Assembly (NCBI RefSeq): GCF_910589235.1
Contig: NC_060966.1
Span: 744,001-808,000 of the forward strand
DNA length: 64,000 bases
Direction of reading: 5' to 3'
Origin: Vespa crabro
Taxonomy: Eukaryota > Arthropoda > Insecta > Hymenoptera > Vespidae
The notes beneath the pieces are model-generated. The model was not told the origin of the DNA. It worked only from the letters and a program-made list of their open reading frames with translations, and searched no databases. This document shows positions 54,601-64,000 of this stretch, piece after piece. Position 1 is the stretch's first letter. Each line of letters starts with the position of its first letter. The position numbers and the translations under genes were made by a program.

Positions 54601-56780
54601 TAATAACTATAATAATAATAATAATAACAATAATATCGATAATAACGATAATAATAATAATGACGATAGGAATAATAATATTATGAATAATAACAATATT
54701 AACAATAAAATAGATATTAAAGATAATAATAATAACATTAAATACATTAATAAAGACACTAAAAGAAATAATAATAAAGAATATAACAATAATAATAATT
54801 TTAAAGGTAATAACGACAATAACGATAATACTAATAATATTAATAACGACTACAACGATAATAACGAAAATTATAACGATAATAACTATAATAACGTTAA
54901 TAACGATAGTAATAATAAAATTAGTAACGATAATTACGATAATAAGGATTAAAACATTAATAATAAAAATGATGATAACGATTATAATATTGTCGATAAA
55001 AAGGACAATAATAACAACGATAATATATATAATAAGGATTATAACGATAATTATAAAAATAATATTAAAGGTAAAAAAATAATAACGATAATAATTATAA
55101 TAACGATAATGACAATGATGATAAAAAAAGTAATAATAATAACATTAATAACGAGAATAACGATATAGCAATAATGATAACGATAATAACTATAATGACG
55201 ATATAAGGATAATAATAATAGAATTAATAACGATAATTACGATAATAAGGATTATAACAATTATAATAATTACATTAATAACGATAATTATAATAATATC
55301 GAAAATAACGATACTAAAGAAAATAAAGAAAAAATCTATAATCTCTATAACAATAACAACGATAATAATGTCAATAATAATAATAATACTAATAACAATA
55401 ATAAAGTAAATAACTATAATAATAATAATAAAATTATCAATAATAACGATTATAACGATATTAACGTTAATAAAAATAACAATAGTAACGATATAACGAT
55501 AATAATAGTAATAATAGCAACAATAATAATAATAAAAAATAATAACAATAATAACGTTAATAATAATTACAATTATAACGATAATAACGATAATAATAAT
55601 AATCATAATAATGATAATTATAATAAAAATAATAACGATAATAACGATATTAAGTAAAATTATAATCAAAATAATAACGAAAATAACGTTAATAATGTTA
55701 GTAATAAAAACAACAATAGCGACAATAACGATAATAATAACTATAAAAATAATAATAATAAAAATATTAACAATATTGAAAGTAAAAACGATAACAACGT
55801 TAACAATGATAATAACAAAAATAATAACAATAATATACATAATACTAATAAGGATAATAACGATAATAATAGAAATAACAATAAAATATTAATAATAACA
55901 TTTATAACGAAAATAACGATAATAATAATAATAACAATAATAATAATAATAATAACGATGAAAACGATAATAACCATAATCATAATAAGAATAATAGCGA
56001 TAATAACGGTTATCATGATAACAATAATAGCGCTAATAACGATAAAACGATAATAACGATAATAATATCGACTATAATTATAATAACGATAATACCTATA
56101 AAATGTTAATAACGGTAATAAAGATAATAGCGTTAATAACGATAATAGTAATAACAATAATAACTATAATAGCGATAATTATAATAATAATAATATCGAT
56201 AATAACAATAATAACGATATTAACTATAATAGCGATAGCAGTAAGAGTAATAATCATAATAGTAACAGTAATAACGTTTTTAACGCAGATAGTGGTAATA
56301 ATGACAATATAATGATGTTAGTGATAATAAAAATAAAGATAATAACGAAATTAATGATAATAATAAGATCGATAATAACTATAATAAAGATAATTTACTA
56401 TAATATATTAATAATGATAATAATAATATCGACAATAACAATAATAATGCTAATAACGATAATATCGGTAATAATAATACCGATAATAACGATAATAATG
56501 ATAATAATAATAACGATAATTATGATATAATAATAATAACAAATATAAAGATAATAAGGATAATAACAACAGTAACAATAATAAATCTAATAACGATAAT
56601 AACGATAATAACGATTAAAACGGTTATTACGATAATAATATTCGTATTAGTAGCAATAATAACAATAATAAAGATAATGAAGATAATAACGGTCACGATA
56701 TAACGATAATAATTATATAAAATAATAACGATAATAACGATAATAACGATAATAAAGACAAAAACGAATTTAACGGTAAA
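53508..56780 (+). repeat. A-rich triplet array, inner block 3 of unit 2
   Basis: Polarity returns to A-rich at an inverted repeat (arms 53495-53507 and 53525-53537). About 53700-55660 aligns in the same orientation with about 1700-3650 of unit 1. In unit 1 that segment lies on the other side of the T-rich block. Shared rare words include ATTTTAAAGGTAATAACGA (3283-3301 and 54799-54817). A pure AAT run lies at 54546-54597. The block ends at the R1 reverse transcriptase. No gene is seen. Confidence 0.88.
54546..54597. repeat. Pure (AAT)n microsatellite
   Basis: About 17 uninterrupted AAT triplets within the A-rich block. Confidence 0.85.
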
Positions 56781-58446
56781 TGCAATAATAAGCCCGTGTT
56801 CTTCTATCCAGGAGATGACTCTTCGCATGACCTGGTTGAGTAGCAGCAGTGGCCCCTCCGTGTCTCTTGTAGTTATGACTCCTACAGTGTCGTCTGCGTA
56901 CCCAACCAAGAAAGCACCATCAGGTACTGCCATACGAAGGATACCTTCGTAAAATATATTCCAGATATCTGGTCCTAGTATGGATCCCTGAGCTGCCCCC
57001 GATATCAATTCCAAGTTTCTTGGACCATCGCCAGTATTGTATTCTAGGAAGCGCTCGTTCAGGTAATCCCCGAGTATTCGGAGTATGTACCCCGGAACTC
57101 TGAAATTACGTTCGAGCGTTTCCATTGCCAAGTACCACCTGACATTGTTGAAGGCATTTCTCACGTCTAAGGTGGACAGCAGACACAAAGGGCGGGAATG
57201 GTGATTCCGCGCTGGGTCATTTTAGCGGCCGTGACAACATCCTGAACTGCGTGGATGTTGGAGAGGCCGGATCAAAATCAATACTGACGGGCAACAAGAT
57301 CATCAGCTACCCTCACGGCTACGTGCAGCCGTGGCCTAAGCAGCTACTCCAGGAGCATGCCAGCCGTATCGAGCATACAGATAGGACTGTATAACGAAGC
57401 TGCATCTGCTGGACTCTTGACCTTGCTGATGAGTACAAGCCTCGCTTTCTTCCACGGGGCGGTGAATATGCCCTCCCTGCTGCCAGGGAAGCAGTATCGA
57501 GATCGCGTCTCTTCGCTCATTGTGCTAAACAGCGAAGACTTATGCACTTCTTACGAAGATCTGCGATCTCGTACGTCAACCAGTATTCAGGACGCCTCTG
57601 CCGTTTCGTACCCTTCTTTGGCACCGCTATCGCGCAAGCCTTTTGGATGAGCTGCATAGTAGCTGCAGTAATCATCCTGGCTTGTGCTGGTGTCGATAGA
57701 CTCGCGGATGCATTTTGAAGTGATCTCCATCCTTCTTCAATGACCGAAGACAGCCTCTATCGGTCCATTCTTGGAATGTTCCTCCGGAGGTGTCGTTTTG
57801 CAATTGTCCCGAATATCATCCTATCGTGTACATCGAAGAGTATGTACTGATGATCGCTCCCGGTATAATCCTCTATTACACGCCAGCCTGCGACTTTTGA
57901 TACAAGTTGTTTGTTCACTAGAAAGACGTCCGTGATCATCTCTCTGTAGCCATGCCTACGGATGCTTTGGGTCGAGGCTGTATTGAGTACTGATAGCTCT
58001 AGGCTCAACACAGACTCCATGATTCGCCTTCCTCTGGAGGCCGGTCTGGTCTTCCCCCATTCGAGAGCTTTGGCATTGAGGTCTGCAGCCACAATGAGAA
58101 CGCCTTGCATTTCCCGCAGAGCGTCTTCCAGATCGTCCAGTTTAGACTGGGAGTCGTCTATCCGGTCGTTCGGGGTGTGATATACGCTGACATAAGTCGT
58201 CGAGTTGTGTCCTACTCAAACGAATCCGCATCCGGATCCTGGATCCGACACACGAATTTGACGGGAATCTGAGATCCAGAGGGCCGCGGTGCCCAATTCG
58301 TCTGCGTAGCATCCAAAGCCCGCTCTGTCCTGGTATTGTTGGCTGATTAATAAGATATCAGCTCATTTCTCAGAGCAGAGCCGGGTTAGGAGTTGGTGCA
58401 CCGTCCTGCTTCTATTGAGATTACACTGAAGTACACTCGTCCTGTT
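56781..58446 (-). pseudogene. R1-like ORF2, endonuclease and reverse transcriptase, unit 2
   Basis: The endonuclease frame starts with LQCNLNRSRT, overlapping the ORF1 end, and carries AADLNAKALEWG, MITDVFLV and SDHQYI. The expected glutamate in SQQY is glutamine, as in unit 1. Stops: TGA before ADILLIS, TGA in GCGFV-VGHN, TAG after IPRMDR, and TGA after LAQ (shared with unit 1). The reverse transcriptase follows after a deletion: FTAPWKKARLVLISK, PICMLDTAG, a TAG, two TGA codons near QY-F-SGLSNIHAVQDVV, then a frameshift near 57185. After it come the core motifs LDVRNAFN (57144-57170), AAQGSILGP and YADD (near 56890-56901). The polymerase active site aspartates are thus present but the gene is dead. 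It breaks off into the array after WIEEHGL. Confidence 0.87.
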
Positions 58447-59882
58447 TTCCTCTTTTTGGCTGTTGCATGGGCCTCTTTGAAAGTTTTGCAGGCCCTTGAT
58501 CCTGCCAAGTGCTTCTTAGGTTCAGCAACGCTATTGGAGCATAAGAAGCAAGTCGGTTCGCTGACCTTGCAGTCTTTGATCGTGTGCCCCGTGCCGCCGC
58601 AGAAATAGCAGAACTTACTGCGATCAGAGCCATTGCACGTGGCGCTATAGTGACCAAAGTTGAGACAGCGATAGCAACTCCTCACTTCTGCTCTTCGCCT
58701 GACCATGCAGCTGACGATGCCGTCCAGCACTCGGCCGACCATTAAAAGCTTCGCAACTGCTTCCTCTTCTAGTCTGATGAGGTCCAGGCGTTGTTGTCTC
58801 GCGTTGGGGTTCGTCAATTTAACCACTAGTTTTCCCGCGTAGTCTGGCAGGGTCCTCTTTAGGGCCACCTCGACTTCCACCACCAATGTGTAGCAATCGC
58901 AGTCCCGTATCTCCAGCGTACTTCTAGGGACCAATTCCATGATGCTGCTCGTTTCTCCAACTTCTTTGCTCAGGCTTTATGCGAATGAGGACTTAATATG
59001 CGCAGTGGTCTTCTTAAGTTCGCGGAGAACCCCTCCAATTCTGGTCTGCCGGAACGATCTTACGTCTACCCCTGTTCCGCTGGTCTTGAAGTGCTGGTGG
59101 AAGTCTCCGACTACGTCTGCATAAGATTTACCTTGCGCAGGTTTCAGGAGGATCGCGTCCGGCCTTGTTCTATTTCTCGGCCTTTCCTCCGAATTGCTCG
59201 GTTTCTTTTTCTCCTGCTGTGTGTGTTTCATCACTTTCGTCGCTGGTTTGTCCTAATTTCATTTCTTCTTAACGACCTACGTCCACTTTGTGGCTTCGGT
59301 CGTCGTCGTCTTTTGCCTTGGTCTTTTAAGGCTTTCTTGAGGCAACTGCGGCGGACTTGTGGCTACTCTTCTAATTGCGCCAGCATCAGTTAGAAAATTT
59401 ACCCAAGGGCTCTGCGATACTCGGGCTAGGGTCCTCGATCGCTTAATGACCATTCTTCGAGATTCATAAATGAACTCGCGGCTGTCTATGATGTCCTCCA
59501 TTTCAGGGAGCCCTTGCTTAATAGAGTTGTTCACGTTGGGCTTTCTAGTAATAGCCGCCTTCATTTTTGCAAGGCGTACTTTCGCTTTAGCGAGATTCTC
59601 ACTATCTCCATCTTGTGATGTCCCCATCGCAGGCTGCATAGGTGACATCAGGCCGGAGAACCGCGTGCTATCAACTGCCCTGGCAGCCAATTGCCACTCC
59701 TCCAAGTGGCTTTCCTCATATTTTAGCCTTCCTGTAGACATAGACAAACCGCAAGGCAGGTCGCCTAACTGTGGTGCTCTTTCTGCAGCAATATCCAGAG
59801 TTGGGTCCAGGTTGCCTACCCCAAGCTCCTGGCAGATGCTGGATGGCCACGGTGGGTGGCCTGCCCTAAAACCACCTGACAA
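58386..59882 (-). pseudogene. R1-like ORF1 (Gag-like), unit 2
   Basis: A frame of 499 codons without frameshift but with four stops: TAG 59277-59279 (only here), and TGA 59259-59261, TAG 59253-59255 and TAA 58977-58979 (all shared with unit 1). The first codon of the open stretch is TTG; no ATG is found in frame. The conserved core RPDAILLKPAQGKSYADVV lies around residues 225-245. Three zinc knuckles follow at about 403-416 (CYRCLNFGHYSATC), 425-438 (CYFCGGTGHTIKDC) and 445-464 (C-x2-C-x9-H-x6-C). In the family the protein binds element RNA. The 3' end overlaps ORF2 in another frame. Confidence 0.87.
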
Positions 59883-60163
59883 CGCCGTGGCGTGTAAGTA
59901 CCTCCCACGTCAGCATTTAAGTTTTTATGTACTATCCATCAGAAGAAATATAATTATTGGGAGGCGAGCTGCCCAAAGGAAAGGCAGGGAACGGAAAGAA
60001 GATTGATAGTGAGAGAAAGATTAGAAAAAGATATAAAAGAAGAACGAAGGTAGGAGAAGCCGTACAAGAACATTCACTCGCCATTCACAATCCATTTTAG
60101 TCGCCACCTACGACAAGCAGGGTGTACTATGGGAGAATTCTACCTTCCCCTACTCATAGGAAG
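59883..60163 (-). other. R1-like element 5' UTR, unit 2
   Basis: The counterpart of 21840-22120 with small differences. The hairpin near the 5' end is reduced to GTCG-7 bases-CGAC (60100-60114). The edge AGGAAG at 60163 joins the array as in unit 1. Confidence 0.6.
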
Positions 60164-63100
60164 TAATAGTAATAGTAATAATAATAATAATAATAACGAT
60201 AATAACGAAAATAACAATAATAGTAATAATAAGGATAAAGATAACAACGATATTAACAATATTAACGATAATAAAAAATAACAATAAAAACGATAATAAC
60301 AATTATAATGATAAAAACGATAATAATATTTATTATAATAACAATAATAACAATAATAACGATAATAACGATAATAGTAGTAATAATAACAATATTAACA
60401 TTAATAACAATAATAACGTTAATAATATTAGTACTAATAACAATAATATCAATAATTGCGATAATAACGATATTACGAATAATTAATTACGGTAATAACG
60501 AAAATATCGATAATAGTAATAATAATAATAACGATAATAAAGACACTAATAATAATAATAATCATAAATATAATAACGATAATAACGATAATAACGATAA
60601 TAATGATAATTAGTATAATAATAATAACAATAATAACAATAATAACGATAATATCAAAAATAATGACAACAATACTAACGATAATGAAGATAATAACAAT
60701 AATAATAATTACAATAATTTTGATAACAACGATAAAAAAGATAAAAATAATATTAATAATATCCAATTTAAGGATAATAACGATAACAACGATAATAATA
60801 ATAACAATAGTACGATAATAATGATAATAAGAATAATAATAACAATAACGATAACATTGATAATAAAGATAATAACGATAATAACCATAATAGTAACAAC
60901 AATAATAAAATTAATAATGATTATAATGTGAATAACGAAAATAATACTCAAAATAATAAGAATAATATCGATAATACAGATAATACCGATAATGATAGTA
61001 TTAATAATAACAATAATAGCAATAATAACTATAATAAGGATTTTAAAGATAATTATAATAACTATATCAACGATAGAATCGATAATAACAATAACAATAT
61101 TACGATATTATCGATAATAATAATAACAATTCTAACTATAATATCGTTAATAATAATAATAAAAGTAATAACAATAATAGCGATAAGAACGATAATAACT
61201 GCTATAATAATAACGATAATAAAGATAATAACGACAAAAAATAATAACAATAAAAATCATAATAATAACGATTATAATGATAATAACGATAATAAGGATA
61301 ATAAAGATATTAACAATAATAATAATTATAACGTTAATAACAATAATAACTTTAATATCGATAACAATTATAACAATATTAACTATAATATCGATAATAA
61401 CAATAACAATAATAACAATAATGACGATAAAAACGATAATAACGGTTATAATAGTCGTAATAATATCAATTATACCAATAATAACGATAATGACGATAAT
61501 AACGATAATAATAGTATTAATAATAACAATATTAAAAATTATAACGAAAATAACGGTAATAACGATAACAATATTAGTAATAATAACAATAATATCGATG
61601 ATAACGATTATAATAATCAAGACAATATCGATAATAGTAAGAATAATAATAATGATAAGAACGGTAATAACGATAATAATAATAATAATAATAAAACTGA
61701 CAACAATATTAACGTTAATAACGATAATAAGAATAACAATAATAATATTATTAATAATAATAATAATAATATCGAAAATAACGATAATAACAATGACAAC
61801 GATGATAATAATAAGAATAATAACGATAATATCGATAATAAAAATAATAGTAACAGTAATAACGATAGAAAGGATAATAAGGATTATAGTAATAAAGAAA
61901 ATAACGATAATAACGATAATTACAATAATAACAATAATAATAATTAAGATTATAACGTTAATGGTGATAATAATAATAATGATAACGACGGTAATAAAGA
62001 TAATAATAATAATAATAGTAATAAAGATTATAACGATATTAACGATAATATCGATAATAACGTTAACAATAATTACCATAATAACGACAATAATAATAGT
62101 AATATTAACGATAATAACGATAACAATGATAATAATTGTAATAATAATAATAATGCAGATAAGAACGATATTACCCATAATAACAACATTAATGATAATA
62201 ATAATGTGAATAATAACAATAACAACGATAATTACGATAATAACGATATTAATAATAACGATAATAATGATATTATTTATAATGTTAATAACGATAATAA
62301 CGATAATAACGATAATAACGATAATAACGATAATAACGATGATAAAAATAAAAATAAAAGAGATAATAACGATATTAACGATAATAATTATAATAATGAT
62401 AATAATAATATTATTAATAACGATATTAATGATAAAAACGGTAATTATATTAACGACAATAACGACAATTATAGTAAGAATAATAACGATAATAACGATA
62501 ATAACGACAAAAATAATAAAAACAATAATAATAATGATAATAACTATGATAATAGTAGTAATAATAACAATAATAACAATATTGACGATATTAACCTTAC
62601 TACTAATAATAGTAATAACAATAATTAAGGTAATAACGATAATAATAGTAACGATAATAACAATAATAGTAATAATAACAATAATAAAAATAATAACCAT
62701 AATAACGATAATAATAGTATTAATAATAACAATATTAAAAATAATAACGATAATAACGGTAATAACGATAATAATATTAGTAATAATAACAATAATAAAT
62801 ATAATAACGAAAATAATGGTATCAACTATAATAATAATACCGATGTTATAGATAATATCGATAACAATAATAACAATAATAGCGATAATAATAATGATAA
62901 TAATAACAAAAGACGGCAATAACGATAATAACGATAATAATAATAACAATAATAACGATAACAATGATAATAACGATAAATATAATAACGGTAACAACGA
63001 TAATAGTAATAATAATAATAAGGACAGTAACGATAATAACGATAATAGTAATAATAATAATAAAATCAAAAAAGATATAATCGTTATTAACGATAATAAC

Positions 63101-64000
63101 AATAACAGTAATAATAAATAATAAAGATAGAAACGATAATAACGATAATAATGATAATAATAATATAAATAATTACGATAAAAACGATAATATCAGTTAT
63201 AATAATATTAATTATAACAAAATTAAGAATAAGAGCGATGACAACGATGATAATAATAACATTAATTGCGATAATAACGATACTAACGTAAATAATAATA
63301 ATAATAATAACGATAATAATTATAGTCATATTAACGATTATATCGATATAAGCGATAATAGCGATAATAACTTTAATAATAATAATATTAATAACGATAA
63401 TAATGTTATTGACGATATTAATAATAATTATAATACATTACTATCGAAAATAGTAAGAACGAAAATAACAATAATATCGATAAAAATAATAATAATAATA
63501 ATAAAAATAATATTAATAATAATAACAATAACGGTAATATTGATAACAAGATAATAATAATGATAATAATAACGATATTAACGATAATAATAATAACGAC
63601 AATAACTATATTATCCATAATAACAATAACAATAGTATAGATAATATCGATAATAATAGTAATATTAACAACAGTAAAGATATAAACGATAATAACGATT
63701 ATAGTAATAAGGAAATATCAATAATAACGAAGATAAAAATAATAACGACAATAATAACAATAATATTCATAATATTATAATGATAATAACGATAATAATA
63801 TTAAAAATACTAAAAATAATAACGATAATAAATGTAATTATAATTAAAATAAGAGCAATAATGAAAACGATAATTACGATAATAACGATAATAATAGTAG
63901 TAATAATAACAATAATAATATTAATATCGATATTAACAATAATAACGATAATAAAATTAATAATAATAATAATAAAGGTAATTACAGTATTAACGGTAAC
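60164..64000 (+). repeat. A-rich triplet array, outer block of unit 2
   Basis: Degenerate AAT/AAC/GAT repeat colinear with 22121-25300 up to about 62640. After that, 62640-62820 repeats words of 61500-61600, so a local duplication is likely. It continues to the window end without a gene. The site corresponding to the gypsy insertion would lie beyond 64000. Confidence 0.88.

Larger units (their letters stand above)
56781..60163 (-). mobile_element. R1-clade non-LTR retrotransposon, 5' part, unit 2
   Basis: The longer of the two 5' parts: 5' UTR, ORF1, ORF2 endonuclease and part of the reverse transcriptase. It is cut near 56781, just after the reverse transcriptase phrase WIEEHGL, where the triplet array starts. 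Because the first array words also read ATT ATT, the joint is uncertain by about 10 bases. An internal deletion has fused the linker after the endonuclease to the middle of the reverse transcriptase at the hairpin 57475-57488. That is the same point at which unit 1 joins the array. Confidence 0.87.
37261..64000. repeat. Macro-unit 2 (partial) of a ~37-38 kb tandem repeat
   Basis: This is the second copy of the unit, cut by the window end. The first 305 bases differ from 1-305 at about 22 positions (7%). The zinc-knuckle part of ORF1 differs from its unit 1 counterpart at about 10 of 357 positions (3%). The inner arrays have almost the same length (19,126 and 19,215 bp) although their contents have been rearranged. 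The R1 3' end and its 3' UTR at 36650-37260 belong logically to this copy; their unit 1 counterparts lie before position 1. Confidence 0.8.

Noticed and set aside
59470..60006. Plus-strand frame of 178 codons
   Set aside because: Antisense shadow of the R1 ORF1 N-terminus and 5' UTR, with no recognisable family.
1..64000. Telomeric (TTAGG)n or 28S rDNA target sequence next to R1 pieces
   Set aside because: Neither is seen at any R1 edge. All edges join AAT-type repeat.

Overview
The window looks like animal, most likely insect, heterochromatin. I recognise no host gene, tRNA, rRNA, telomeric repeat or CRISPR. About 52 of the 64 kb is a degenerate AT-rich triplet repeat built from AAT, AAC, GAT and ATT. 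About 12 kb is five islands of retrotransposon sequence, all on the minus strand. The insect call rests on the transposon families: an R1-clade non-LTR retrotransposon and a Ty3/gypsy LTR retrotransposon. The order Hymenoptera would fit but is only a guess.

Layout: 1-305 is a 3' fragment of R1-like ORF2. 306-19431 is triplet array, A-rich on the plus strand to about 3793, T-rich to about 18806, then A-rich again. 19432-22120 is the 5' part of an R1-like element (5' UTR, ORF1, endonuclease). 22121-28831 is A-rich array. 28832-33607 is a Ty3/gypsy element with two 303-bp LTRs. 33608-36649 is A-rich array. 36650-37565 is the 3' end of an R1-like element. 37566-56780 is array with the same A-T-A polarity pattern. 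56781-60163 is the R1-like 5' part again, this time with part of the reverse transcriptase. 60164-64000 is A-rich array.

The order repeats: R1 3' part, about 19.1-19.2 kb of array, R1 5' part, outer array. Matching points lie 37.3-38.0 kb apart (1/37261, 19433/57475, 22120/60163), and homology extends into the array. The window therefore holds about 1.7 copies of a roughly 37-38 kb tandem macro-unit. The two R1 parts have the order and orientation of one element whose ORF2 was split by the inner array. The split falls at the same codon in both units, and both units share ORF1 stop codons and a substitution at the expected endonuclease glutamate. So the element was split and dead before the unit was duplicated. 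The gypsy element sits in the outer array of unit 1; its counterpart site in unit 2 is outside the window.

Nothing here works together as a set of active genes. The interest lies in the structure: a retrotransposon-framed macrosatellite whose filler keeps an RNY triplet phase, switches strand polarity at inverted-repeat or AT-rich joints, and has been reshuffled between units. The many long asparagine-, isoleucine- or leucine-rich open frames come from the triplet phase and are not annotated as genes. All identities and counts were made by eye.
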